Part shown: one piece after another, positions 46,437 through 58,400 of the stretch
How the letters are laid out: each line of letters begins with the position of its first letter
Position numbering within the stretch: the first letter of the stretch is position 1
DNA from: Nelumbo lutea
Taxonomy: Eukaryota; Streptophyta; Magnoliopsida; Proteales; Nelumbonaceae
Assembly (NCBI GenBank): GCA_022828595.1
Contig: JAKGHH010000001.1
Span: 142,557,017-142,621,016, forward strand
Direction of reading: 5' to 3'
DNA length: 64,000 bases
Notes under the pieces: model-generated
Told to the model about the DNA's origin: nothing
What the model saw: only the letters and a program-made list of their open reading frames with translations
Databases searched by the model: none
Translations under genes and position numbers: made by a program

Positions 46437-48390
46437 CTATCTATCTACCACTGCCGCTTGACGGGTTTGTCGAAGCCCTCAAAATTAGTACTAGTCCCAC
46501 AATAAAATATTTGCAGTAAAAGTGGTTCTAGGTCGAATCCCACAGGGAGCAAATCAATAATCTCTTAGCCGAATGGGTAAAGTAATTGTGTGGGAAAATT
46601 AAATAACTAAAATTAAAAGAATAACAAACTAAACAAACAAGAGAAAATCAGTCTTACCGAATTTTGGTTCAAGGGTTCAGGTTGAATCGATTGGCCATCG
46701 ATCCTATGTACAATTCAGCATTCTTGCAATTCAAGCATTTAACCTTAGATTTATTAGGATAGCCATAATAAACCTTGTGTTTTCCTAATTCAGTTGACCA
46801 AACCCAACATTCGATCAACACTTATCATCACTCAACTGGGTACGATAGCGTTCCATGTTAAACAATGATAGCATTAAGATTTGTGAAAACAGTTAAACCA
46901 AAATAACAATAATTGAGATAGCTGCAATTACTGAATTTTGTTCCATCGATTCTTTTAGGTTGAACCATGTTAAAACATTGGTCAAAGGCTGTCACGAACA
47001 ATTGACCCAAAAGGATATCAACCTAATTGTTACTTGTACCATTATTTGTGACAATTACGGATCACCGAAATCATGGATAGCAGTAGGAAAATCAACATTA
47101 ATTCAGTTTGTCAGACTAATTAACATTAACATCCAATAAAAATATGCACAAGAATCAATGAATACTTGAATTAAAAGCAAGAAAATAAATTAACTACAGA
47201 ACCTCACAATGAAACAATCGAACCTCCCCCCTTGAACCAGAAAAAGAAGTTTCGCTGCTCATGATCTGCGCAATCTCCATGCTTTGCTTCTCCATGGCCG
47301 AACTGATCTTCTTGAGTTGCTTGATGCTTGATTGCTGGATGATTGAGTGATTTCTAGAGCTGGTTCGCCTCCCTCTTTATATATCCAAAGGAGAGGGCTG
47401 TTTTCCAACTCCTTCTAGGAGATCATCTTATCCTTAGGGAGTCTTGATCTTATCTTCTTTGAACTAATCCTATCCTATCTCTTATCTAATGCTCTAATCT
47501 CAATCTTCTTATCTTTCTAGGATTACATTCAAGAATTTAGATCTGATAAAACTCTCTCCTTGGAGATTACATTCGAAATTCGGACTCTTAACTCTTGAGT
47601 TCGAGTTGGGTTGCTTTAAAACTTGGGCTGCTTCAAGGTACTTCTGCGAGTTGGCTTAAGTTGTGAAATGGGCCTGGCTGAGAACTTGCTCCGACTTCGG
47701 GCTCATTTTCGTACTTGATGCGAGCCGAATCTGTCAAAACCCAAAACACAAAAGTTGTGGGCCTTCCTTTCATCTTTCTAATGCTTCTTTAATTGTCTAA
47801 TTCGGTGTCCGGAATTGAGAGTTAGGCCCAGATTACTGACTGTCACCGAAACTATGCAAAATCACCCGATTTGCCCTGTTTTCTTCCAATTGCCTTCTTT
47901 ATTGCCCTAAATCGAAATACAAGAGTAATGAGTCCATTTAAGTGCTAAATAAATGTAAAAGAGTGAATATTAGGGGATAAAATTAGGGTTTGTTTTGGTC
48001 TCATCACCGCTGCAACTGCGGCTCTCTCTATCTCTTTGTCTTCCTACTTCCTTCCACTGCTGCTGCAACTTGCAACAGCAGTTCTCTCTCTCTCTCTCTC
48101 TCTCTCTCCACCCTATCTTCCTGCCACTATCGCTGCAAGTTGCAGTAGTAGCTCTCTCTCTCTTTCTCTCTCCCCTTGTCTTCCCGGTTCTCTCTCTCTC
48201 TCTCTTTCTCTCTCCCCTTGTCTTCCCGGTTCTCTCTCTCTCTCTCTCTCCGCTCTGTCTTCTCGCCATCGCCATTGCAACTTGCAATGGCAGCTCTCTC
48301 TCTCTCTCTATCTCTATCTCTCTCATTCTCTCTCTCTCTCTCTCTCCTGTCTTCACACCACTACCACCACCGTTGCAACATGCAGCAATG
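46403..48390. repeat. CT-rich minisatellite with hairpin units, interrupted by a solo LTR
   Basis: (CT)n runs alternate with short inverted repeats: ctgcaagttgcag at 48133-48145, gccattgcaacttgcaatggc at 48271-48291, and ctgctgcaacttgcaacagcag near 48060. The left part (46403-46458) is separated from the right part (48007-48390) by the solo LTR. Serine/leucine-rich ORFs over this tract are artefacts. Confidence 0.75.
46459..48006. mobile_element. Solo LTR (1548 bp) with CCGCT target duplication
   Basis: It starts TGACGGGTTTGTCG and ends GGTCTCATCA. It is flanked by CCGCT at 46454-46458 and 48007-48011. The flanks joined without the insert (ccactgccgct, gcaactgcgg) restore a normal unit of the surrounding minisatellite. 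There is no internal region, so an LTR-LTR recombination product is the simplest explanation. Words such as aggtcgaatcccacaggga are common in plant LTRs, but I cannot assign a family or be sure of the strand. Confidence 0.8.
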
Positions 48391-49023
48391 CTGGTTCAGT
48401 GAATAATAATAATAATAATTTTATTAATTATTTTAAATATTTTTATTAAATTTATTTATGTTATTTATTAGTTATTAATTATTTATATTAACTAGTAATT
48501 TTTAATTATTTCATTAATTTTTAAAAATTATTTTAATTTTTATTTGTGTAAATTATTAATTAGTAAATTATTAATTATTTGAATATTTTTATAGTCATTA
48601 TTTTTTTAATTTTAATAGTTTTATTTATTAATTAGTAATTATTAATTTATTATTTTTTATTTGTATTGTTTCAATATTATTTTGGGGTTGAAAATTATTT
48701 TGTATAAGATAATGCAAATTGAACTCAACATTTCCAAATAGTATGTTTTAGGCATAAAATAGTAAAATTAGTAAATTTCCGATGGTAAAGGGTTGATCCA
48801 ATACAAACAAACACAGATTCAAATCCTCTAAAAAGTAGAAAAGCATCTATGCCTCTTTTCAGATTTAAGACACTTCTAATATCTTTTTAACTTTTCAGAT
48901 CCAAATGTTTAGATTTATCAAACGCCTTCTTACTATTCTTAGAATGTATATTTACGGTCTGTTTGATTTGCAGTTGGAAATCAAAATGGGAATCCTTTGG
49001 AATTGAAATCAAAATGGTCTAAT
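48391..49023. other. Very AT-rich intergenic DNA
   Basis: Repeated words of the type attattaattatt from 48400 to 48670, then unremarkable sequence. No gene. Confidence 0.6.
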
Positions 49024-49030
49024 CTTATAG

Positions 49031-49251
49031 TCTGTTTGGTTCAAGACATGAATGGGAATGAGAATTGTAATAAGCAGGAATGAGATTTCATTCCCAAGGG
49101 AGGGGTAGGGAATGGCCATTCCCTCAAATAGAGGAATGGCATTCTAGCAGGAATGGGAATGGGATTCTGATCTGCCCAACCAAACAATTGGAATTGGAAT
49201 AGCCCATACCGGCTCCAATTCCAAACCCTTATTCCACGAACCAAGCAATGC
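49031..49251. mobile_element. MITE (221 bp) flanked by CTTATAG
   Basis: Flanking CTTATAG occurs at 49024-49030 and 49252-49258. The ends tctgtttggttcaaga and, reverse-complemented, ggcattgcttggttcgtgg form imperfect inverted repeats. The interior is rich in gaatggcattc-type words. It may be a TTA-target (Tourist-like) element with an extended chance match, or another superfamily. Confidence 0.55.
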
Positions 49252-49336
49252 CTTATAGATTTATGCCCTGATTGTAATTCTTAGCAGTATTTTAATAGAT
49301 TCAGGGCCAGGCACACTTAATGGCCTACTTTGCCTT

Positions 49337-49635
49337 CGATCTCTTGTCAACAAAAAACATTCCAATACCCTCCCAACATTATCTGACACTGCACATCTCA
49401 TACATGGCGGGTTCTATTTTTACGGTGATGTGTGGTGTCAAATCGAATTCACATCTGTGTCCCACAAGGGGGCACCCCACAATGCCCCACAGCACATCCC
49501 CACCTTGTATTGGGAACATCTCCCGATGATGCCTCATCATCTCCATACTTATTATCGGGAGATGTTCTCAATACAAGGTGGGGATGTCCTGTGGGGGCAT
49601 TGGAGAGTTTTGGAACGTTTTTTGTTGATAGGTGA
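49337..49635. repeat. Fold-back element with long, nearly perfect hairpin
   Basis: The inner arms 49481-49527 and 49554-49601 are inverted copies with two mismatches and one indel, separated by a 26-nt loop. Outer arms also pair: tcaacaaaaaacattcc near 49346 and its inverted partner near 49615-49631. The left arm has about 100 bp of extra sequence between the outer and inner segments. It contains the gggaacatctccc family motif. Non-coding; the minus- and plus-strand ORFs over it simply mirror each other. Confidence 0.8.
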
Positions 49636-49639
49636 TCCC

Positions 49640-51361
49640 AACTCCCTTGTTAGAGAAATGTTTAGGGCTATTTACACATGATATTACGGGCATCTTACAT
49701 GTTATAATCCCACGTTTGCCTTTCCACTGGTGAAAATACCCTTCTTTGAACTATGGAACCAAAACCCCATCTCATGGAGGTTGCCCTTCTTCATTCCCTC
49801 CTATCTTTTTTCTTCCTCCTCTTATTTCTTTGTATCTTTTCTTATAATTCTCTGGTTCTCTTCTCCCCTTTCTATCTCTTTGTTCATCTTCCTCATCGTA
49901 AAATACAGAGTTCAAAATATGTGATAATAAAAGCCTTGGAGTATAAAAATGGAGATGTTGTAAATAGGAAAAAAAAAACATCTTCATAGCAGGCACATTT
50001 CCAAAGCTTTTGTTTCTTTATTCTTTTGTTTTGTTTCTGCTGCCTGGGAAAAGAACCGGCGATCAAAGACAATGGTTCATTGTGTCAACAAATATTCTGC
50101 ACTCCCATAGTCCCATGTGCTTTAACCGAAGCAGATTTTGAGACACTAGAGCCAAGGTCACTGAAACTCTATTCTTTTTCTTCCTTCCTCCTCTTTATCT
50201 CTTTCTTCTTCTCCAATGCTGATAACTTAACCAGTCTGGCCACTGCCCACTCCTCCTCTCTCCTTCTCTCTATGGTGGGAAGGGCATTTTTTTTATCTTT
50301 ATTTTTTTTTTCCCATCAATGGTAACGGCTAAATGCTTTCAACAAATATATTTTAGTTTTAGAAATGAGAGGGAATATTTAAATAAGCTATATATGTCTA
50401 ACAAAGGAAGCAACGAAACATAAAAAAAAGGATTACATGTGGTCGTGATAAGTGGAAGTTGAGAGAATTAAGAATAGAATGGAGGGGGCCAGGGGTGTGT
50501 GTGTTTGTGGCTGTGGTTTATCCATTTTGATCATCCACCCTGGAGATATTTTTGGTGTTGATCTTGAATTCTGGTTCTCGTGAACCCTGACTGACAACAA
50601 CCACAAGAGAATTATAGCAGTACAGTTTCCACTTTTGTAAGTTGTGTGATGGAAGCCACTTGTGTGTGTCCTCTGTTTGAAAAGGTTAGGGGACCTGTTT
50701 TTGGCCAGTTTTCAAGTATTGGGCTCGGACACTCGGTTCAAACTTCGAACTTGGCTTTTCGGTGAAGGAAAACGAATGAATGTGGTAATTAGAGTGTCCT
50801 TTCCAGGAGAATGAACTAGAACTAGAAGAGAGCATTAATTGACTTCAGAATCAGGCAGAGGCAGGTCCCAGCTTCACTGGTTCGTTAATGGCGTGAGAGA
50901 TGCGGTATCCCTATCTGGTTTATCTCCATGTTCCATTGTTCCCTGGGCTCCAAGCGGTGGATCCGTAAGTAGTGTCACTTGCTGAGCACTGTAGCACATG
51001 GCTGATCTCCAGGGGGCGCTGGATCTGTTTATGTGTGCTCATAGTGATAGACTTATGACTCATCAAGCCCAGTAGCCCAGCAAGCAATTATTTGGAGTAC
51101 GAGTCACGTACTCAGTAATATATATGTATGGCATATTGGATTGATTGGCCTTGGCCATGCATCAGGGCTTCAAGCTTGAAATGGGTTACGTCTTTGTCAA
51201 ATGTGAAATGCTAATACAAGGCTGCCCTACATCACATCACCAAAGATCAAATATATGATTTTTGCTTCTCTCTGTAATGGGCTAATGGGCAATGATATAT
51301 ATGATTTGGCCACACACATGTTGTCAGCGCCGGTTTAAGGAAAATAGGCGTGTTGGAGATC
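49640..51361. other. Intergenic, no supported gene
   Basis: Pyrimidine-rich segments at 49780-49900 and 50160-50310 create hydrophobic ORFs without family features. Nothing else was recognised on either strand. Confidence 0.55.
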
Positions 51362-51810
51362 GGCTTCAGTGTTCACAATACTGTATTTATGCCGTTCGTA
51401 CAGTCCCTTGCAGCCTTGCATTAAGAATATCTCTTTATTAAAAAAAAACATTTAGGTTGTGTTTGGTTGCAATGCAATTTTATTTGCATTGATGCAAAAT
51501 TATGGTATTTTAAATGTTTTGGGGTATAAATTTTGATTTATTTTTGTTTCAAAATTTATCTTATTTTGTTTGGTTGCAGTACAAATGAAGTAAAATAAGA
51601 CCTAAAGCAGAATAAAGTAAAATCGAAAACAAAATTAAACAAAATTTTGCATTTATTTTCATTTGTACTCCCATACATTTGTACTAGTACAAATAAAAGT
51701 GCACTGCAGCCAAACACGGCCTTAAGTATGAAGATATTCCCAATGCACGACGTAAAAGATTACTGTGTGAATGATGTGAGTAGAGTCTTGTGCCCATATA
51801 GGAAATATTT
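51362..51810. repeat. Third copy of the 2.4-kb repeat family, split by a MITE
   Basis: Positions 51362-51454 and 51722-51810 together follow the copy at 2601-2775: ccgttcgtaca, cagccttgca, an A-run, agtatg.ag, attcccaatg, gtgtgaa.g.tgtga. The interruption is the MITE at 51455-51721. Confidence 0.7.
51455..51721. mobile_element. Tourist-like MITE (267 bp), TTA target duplication
   Basis: The left end ggttgtgtttggttgcaatg and the reverse complement of the right end ggccgtgtttggctgcagtg match at all but four positions. TTA flanks both sides (51452-51454 and 51722-51724). The host repeat is interrupted exactly between these TTAs. Non-coding. Confidence 0.85.
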
Positions 51811-51821
51811 CTACATGAATA

Positions 51822-52568
51822 TGTTGGAAAATGGGGTCACTGTAACTTTGGAGGAGAAGCTTTGAGGTGTGTCTGAAGACACTGTCTTTAGAACATTATT
51901 TGCCCCCACTCAGTTTCACTGAGTCTGTTCCCAAGATACAATAGAGCCTTGGCTGGGAATCTGCAACTAGCAAAGTTGAAGAATCTTCGAAGAAACCTTC
52001 TTTGAGACTGTCGTAGACTAGATTGAGAGAGAGAGAGAGAGAGAGAAAGTGAATTTTGAAAATTGTGTATTTTTGAAGTCTGATTCATGTTCCTTAAATA
52101 GTTTATGAAGATGTATGAAGAAAAGGTAGGTGTTGGTTCAGAGAAGGCACCTTGAACGTCACAATGTAAAAAGTAGTTAACAGTTAATGACTGTTAACTT
52201 TGAATTGTGCCTCTTGATCACACCCGATCGAATCATGACCGTTGATCTCATCAATGGTGATCAACGGTCAGCATTGCACCAAAACCAAAGCCGCCCTTCG
52301 CGAGCCACGTGGATGTGTGCCACACAACGCGTGCACGCGTGTGTGCGGTATCAAACCCCCATACTCTCCTCTACTATCTATAAGGAGTGTAAATCAGCTC
52401 CTATTAAAATACTGAAAGCAAAGCTTATAATTTTCCAATGTGGGACAAGTTCAAAATTGGGTTTTGTAAGAGAAAAACTAATTTTTCAATCAAGTGTGCA
52501 GGTGCAATTTCTCATATAATTGGTCAATCAAACCTATTGGATTTAATCTCTTATGAGATTAAAATCCA
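51822..52568 (-). repeat. Probable 3' LTR of copia element B
   Basis: On the minus strand a polypurine-like GTGGAGGATTAT precedes TGGATTTTAATC at 52568. The LTR probably ends at TTTCCAACA (51822). A minus-strand CTATTTAAGGAAC near 52100 is a plausible LTR promoter, with a (CT)n leader after it. The partner LTR is not in the window, so the limits rest on these signals only. Confidence 0.5.
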
Positions 52569-53368
52569 ATAATCCTCCACATTGATTGATCAATTACATA
52601 GTTCTCTCTCAATCCAAACTACTATGACACAGTTATGCATACAAAATGTGTTTATCAACTTAAACCTTTTGTTAGTATAGATATCTCATAGCTTTGTCAA
52701 AGTTATTGATAGTAAGACATTAAACCAATTACTCTCAAGACAAACCAGAGACACCATACATACAAAAATGTTTAGTCTCTGCAAGAGTTTCAAGTTTTGC
52801 TCAACACTGTTATGGCCATGTGCTTCTTTCCTGGTTTCATGAACAATCTTGAGAGCAAACCCAAACTCTCATGAGAAGCGGCACCACTTCTATATTCACA
52901 TAGGTGAAGTTCCACTATGTGTTCTGTTATTTGACACATTTCAGAACTTCATTAAGAGTTTAACTCAACCTCTCATCATGACGGATAACACTGTTTATGT
53001 TGTGATGGAAAATTTATCAATGTCAGTGCTAACAGTCACATTGTTGTAGCTTGTTGTTACCCATTAAACCTAGTACTGATGGTTTTTTAGTTCAAGTTGG
53101 GTTACCATTACAGGTGACTAAGTAAAAGGTTTTAATCCCATCGCTTTAGTTGTCATTCTTACCAATTCTCTAGCCAAACCCTTAGTAAGAGAATGCACCT
53201 TGAATCAGTTGCCTAACAAATTCATGTCTCAGACTTATATGTCTTGACTTACCATTGTAGGTACCACTGTAGCCTCTTGACAGAGTTGTCTCACTATCAC
53301 AGTAAATGGAAATTGGAGGCATAGGATTAGGCCAAAGTTTTATATCCAATAATAAATTTTTAGTTCAT
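52569..53368 (-). other. Internal 3' region of element B
   Basis: The sequence between the RNase H remnant and the probable LTR. Only fragments of the C-terminal pol could be expected here, and none is clear enough to place. Confidence 0.45.
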
Positions 53369-54479
53369 TCAGCCTCGTTTCCAGGCAGCCGCTAAGGCTA
53401 TGAATTCGGATTCCATAGTCAAGTGAGATATACAAATTTGTCTCTTAGATGCCCAAGAGATCGCACCCCCACTAAGGACAAAAATCAATCCAAATGTGGA
53501 CTTGTTATCTCTATTACCGATAGTCCAACTTGCATCAGTGTACCTTTCTAGTACAATTGAATAATCATAATAAAACAAGCCAAGTTTCAAGGTTCTCTTG
53601 AGATACCAAAGAACTCTTCCAATTGCCTTCTAGTGCTCTGCACAGAGATTACTTGTAAACCAATTGAGTTTACTTACTATAAATGCAATATCAGGTCTGG
53701 TACAAAGCATAACATACATCAAGCTTCCTACTGCACTAGCATATTCAAGTTGTGCAATTGCTTTACTAGTATTTTCTACTAGCTTTATACTAGAATCATA
53801 TGGCGTGTTATATTCTTTAAACCTTAAATGCTTAAATTTCTCAAGTACTTTCTCAATATAATGTGATTGGCTTAATGCATAGCCCCTACTATGCTTTTTA
53901 ACTTTTATTCTCAATATGGTATCTACTTCTCCTAAATCTTTCATCTTGAAGATAGAGGATAAGTAGTTTTTAGTTTCATTTATGCCAACCATATTTGTAC
54001 CCACAATAAGCACATCATCAACATAAAGACATACAATTACTCCGTAATTTTTAGTGAATTTTGAATAGATGCATCTATCAGCACTATTATGCTTAAAACT
54101 AAAAGCTAGAATGCAAGAATCAAATTTCTCATGCCACTGTTTAGGTGCTTGTTTTAATCCATATAGTGATTTAACCAGTTTACAGACTTTCTTCTCGTTT
54201 CTAGGAAAAACAAATCCTTCTGGTTGTTCTATATAAACCTCTTCATTTAAATCACCATTTAAGAAAGTGGTTTTAACATCCATTTGGTGAACAGATAAGT
54301 GATAAATGGATGTTAATGCTATGAGTGTTCTAATAGAAGTTGTTCTAGCCACTGGTGCATAGGTATCAAAGTAATCAATCCATTCCTTTTGACTAAATCC
54401 TTTGGTTACCAATCTAGTCTTAAAAGTTTGTATAGTTCCACCAGTGTTGTATTTTTTCCTAAACACCCATTTACATTTT
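53369..54479 (-). pseudogene. Element B RT and RNase H (broken)
   Basis: The RT continues from element C's insertion point: WVFRKKYNTGG-type start, TRLVTKGFSQKEWIDYFDTY, QMDVKTTFLNGDLNEEVYI, SLYGLKQAPKQWHEKFD and the catalytic LYVDDVLIVG. RNase H follows after a break at about 53630 with YTDASWTIGNRDNKSTFG and MESEFIALA. One long 278-codon stretch (53630-54466) is still open, making this the best-preserved part of B. Confidence 0.88.
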
Positions 54480-54484
54480 ATTGG

Positions 54485-54776
54485 TGTTAGCGTAGGGGTA
54501 TTTCTATCTTTATACCTTGATTGATGTTGCTAATATGTAATGTTGTGTTGAAACATGTGCTCTTAACTTAAGTAAGGGCACATTCTTTTTAGTTATGTTT
54601 TAATAATAATATAAATACTTACTAGCCGACTGGGAGATGTCAAGTTGACTCTTTCAGTTCGAACTAGAATTCTCTTTTCTCTCTTTCTCTCTTTCTCTCT
54701 TTCTCTATCACTCTTTCTTCTTCTACATAACTGAACTCAGTCAGGCCGAACTCTAAGGCAAACCTGAATTCTAACA
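54485..54776 (+). repeat. 5' LTR of element C
   Basis: 292 bp, TGTTAGCGTA to TTCTAACA. It is longer than the 3' LTR because of an expanded tctctttctc microsatellite near 54675-54705. Confidence 0.92.
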
Positions 54777-54788
54777 TGGTATCAGAGC
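54777..54788 (+). other. tRNA-iMet primer-binding site of element C
   Basis: TGGTATCAGAGC immediately follows the 5' LTR. Confidence 0.92.
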
Positions 54789-55408
54789 AGGTTAAATCTG
54801 CCTAGATTTCTGCTTGCCTAGGGTTCATTCTCTGCGCACCCTATCTAGGGTTTTCCTCTTTTTTTCTGTGTTCGATTGGAGATAAGGGAAAGGGCTAAAA
54901 AGGAGTGATCGCCCTCTTCCCTTGGGGGTCTCTATGCCTCCAGTCAGGTCGTATGTGGTCAGTTGCTGTGATTTCTGAGATCACCCTCTCCTAGTAGAGG
55001 AAGAATAGAGGGCCGAACTGTGTGTGGATGTTGTGTGTGAAGCGGCTATTGTGTGTGGACTGCACTCCTGTTCGCATGGGTGTTACTTTAGCGATAAGGT
55101 AAGAGATTTCAGTTCTTGATATCTGTTATGGATTAAATAGGAGGTGTGTTTCAGACCATTTGCTAGTGTTTCGGCCGGTAAGTGCTAGGGTTTATGCTGG
55201 TTTCTTTGTGCATGTTGAAGGAAGAGATATGATCATATAGTGGTGAGATTTCAGGTAGTTATAGGAGCAGGGTTTGTGGTGTAAAGAGCACACATTCCAG
55301 CAATAATTAGTGCTGCAATCAGTGTGACAGGTGTGACCTAGTGGTGTGTAGTGTGCAGATCTCAGTGATAATAGAATTCAGCAAGTGTGCAGAATTGGTG
55401 ATAACATA

Positions 55409-58400
55409 ATGGGAGACAGTAATGATTATAAACCTAGTGTGATGGTGCCTACAGACTACCTGGATGTTCAAATGACATCTATTAAGTTAAATGGAGAGAA
55501 TTATGTGCCTTGGGCTAAATCCGTTGAAGTCTTTCTAAAGGCAAAGAAGAAGGTAAAACATATAAGAGAGGAGAAACCCTCATCTGACTCTCACGAGTAT
55601 GAAGATTGGGGCAAGAGGACGCTCAGATCATCACATAGTCGTAGTGTGAACTTCATGTTCCTTGATACTGCCAAAGACGTGTGGGACCATGCGAAAAAAT
55701 TGTATTCAGGGCAGGACAATACAACCAAAGTTTATCAGCTTTATCAAGAGTACTTTAATCTGCAACAGGGCAATCATAGTCTTGAGGAGTACTTTGCCAA
55801 CATGAGGAACATACGTAATGAGTTGAATGTCTATCATCCTCTCACTTCTGATGTCAAGATTCAGCAACAACAGAGAGAGAAATTTGATGTGACTAGATTT
55901 TTGGTGGGACTAAAGTCTGAATATGAACTAGTACGAGCTCAGATATTAGGGGGATCAGCTCTTCCGTCCCTAGAAGAGGTATTTGCTCGACTTCGGAAGA
56001 TTTCTATCGGATCTACTGAGAACTCTAATATCTCAGATAGATCTGCCTTTGCTGCATTGAGAGGCCGTGGTGGTAGAGGTGGAGCTCGGGGAGCTCAGTT
56101 TGGCCGTGGTGTTGGTAGTGGTTTTGCATATGGCCGAAGTGGCAATGGTGGGTCTACTTATAATCATGGTGGTGGTCGTACTGGGAGCAAAGATTCAGGG
56201 CGAGCCCATGGTAGAGGACGCAGTTCAGGCTCGAGGAAGTGCACTCATTGTGGTATGGATGGACATACCGTCAATTATTGTTATGATTTACATGGTCCTC
56301 CCTCAACCTGGGCCAATCATGCCGCGACCGGTGACTCAAGTTCCAGCTTTAAACAAGAGAATCATTCATCTGACCAGTTGACTCCTACATCCACAAATGG
56401 TCCCATGAAGGAGATGGTGAATATTCCTCGTGATGAATATGAGAGGTTTATCCAATCACAGTAGAACACGGTGACTTTTGCTCACTCAGGTATCGCTTGT
56501 GTGGCATCTACAACCAATCCCTGGATCATTGTCTCTGGAGCCTCCGATCACATGACTGGAACTCCAGGTGTGTTTTCCTCCTTATCTCATTGCTCAACAT
56601 CACAATCTGTCATCCTTGCTAATGGTTCCACATCCTTAATTTGTGGTGTTGGTAATATTGACCTAGATCCTGTATCCCTCTCATCAGTTCTGTATTTTCC
56701 TAAATTGCCTTTTAACCTTATGTCTGTTAGTAAGCTGACCAAATCACTTAACTGCTCCATTACCTTTTATCCTTCTATGTGTGTCTTTCAGGATCTCAAG
56801 ACGGGGACGAAGATTGGTGGAGGGCATGAAGCAGGTGGACTATATTATCTTGACGGTGGTGGTGGTAGAACTTCAACAGCTCTTCAGTCATCTCTTTCTC
56901 CTCTCCAGTGGCACTACCGATTTGGTCATCCGTCGCTCAAAGTCTTGAAGTCCTTGGTTCCGTCCTTGAGTCAGCTTTCTGTTTTGGATTGTGAGTCATG
57001 TCAGTTTGGGAAACACCATCGTGTTCCCTTTAGTTCTAGGGTTGATAACCGTGTGTCGAGTCCTTTTTCTTCAGTTCATTCAGATGTTTGGGGTCCTTAT
57101 AAAGTAATGTCATATAATGGATACAGGTATTTTGTCATTTTTGTGGATGATTTTTCAAGGATGACATGGCTCTATTTAATGAAATAAAGAAGTGAATTGT
57201 TTACCATTTTCCAAAAATTTTATGCTGAAACTCGTAACCAATTTGGTACCCACATCAAAGTTTTCTGTTCTAATAATGGCCACAAATATTTATCCTCATC
57301 ATTTCAGGAATACTTGGACCAACACGGCATTATACATCAGACCTCGTGTACCTACACCCCACAACAAAACGGGGTGGCTGAGAGAAAGAATTGCCATCTC
57401 CTTGAAACAGCAAGATCCCTAATGCATCACATGCATGTTTCCAAACCTTTTTGGAGTGATGCAGTGCTTACCTCTTGTTTTCTGATTAATTGGATGCCCA
57501 CGTTCATCCTTGACGGTCAGTCTCCATTTCAGGTTTTGTTTCCCTCTTTGTCTCCGTTCCCTCTTACGCCGAGAGTTTTTGGGTGTGTCTGTTTTGTCCA
57601 TAATCTAGGTCCTAGGAACGACAAGTTTGATACCCGTTCTCTCAAGTGCATCTTCCTTGGCTATTCTCAAACCCAGAAAGTGTATAGGTGTTATCATCTT
57701 GGTTCTCGATGGTCCTTTGTGTGTGTTGATGTCAGTTTCTTTGAGTCTACTACATTATTTTTGGGGTCTGGTGATGCTTCTTCCTTCTCATCACCTCCTC
57801 CCCTTCCACTTCCCATTGTCGATCCTCCTCCCTTTGTTCCAGTTGTGACAAAATCCTTGCCTCCGGTGCCACCACCTGTTGAACGCCCATCTATCCGTCA
57901 TGTGTATACACATCGCCAATGTGCACCGGCTACTACTCCTCCGGCTACATCTCCGTCAACGGATCCGGCACCAGACCCCCACTTGGCATCTGAGATTGAT
58001 CTACCCATTGCTTTGTGGAAAGGTAAACGTACTTGCACCCTTCATCCCATTTCTAATTATGTTTCTCTTACTCACCTTTAAGCTTCCCATCGCCAGTTTG
58101 TTACCTTGTTATCATCAGTTATTGTTCCTAAAGATGTCCAGGAAGCCCTTGCCTCTTTAGGGTGGTGTCATGCCATGGAAGAAGAACTCTCAGCCCTTCA
58201 TCATAATCATACTTGGGACCTCACTGCTCTTCCTCCTGGGAAGCAAGCTGTTGGTTGTAAGTGGGTTTATATGGTTAAGTATCTGTATGATGGTAGTGTT
58301 GAACGCCTGAAAGCGCAATTAGTTGCAAAAGGGTACTCCCAAACTTATGGCATTGACTACACAGAGACCTTCTCACCGGTTGCTAAGATAGGGTCAGTTC

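Noticed and set aside
47970..48449. Arg/Glu- and Ser/Leu-rich ORFs
   Set aside because: They result from (CT)n runs of the minisatellite and have no domain.
49753..50325. Hydrophobic ORFs as membrane proteins
   Set aside because: Pyrimidine-rich DNA gives Phe/Leu/Ser runs; no family features and no consistent start.
54777..54788. tRNA gene suggested by TGGTATCAGAGC
   Set aside because: Only the 12-nt primer-binding site is present; no tRNA body or promoter boxes around it.
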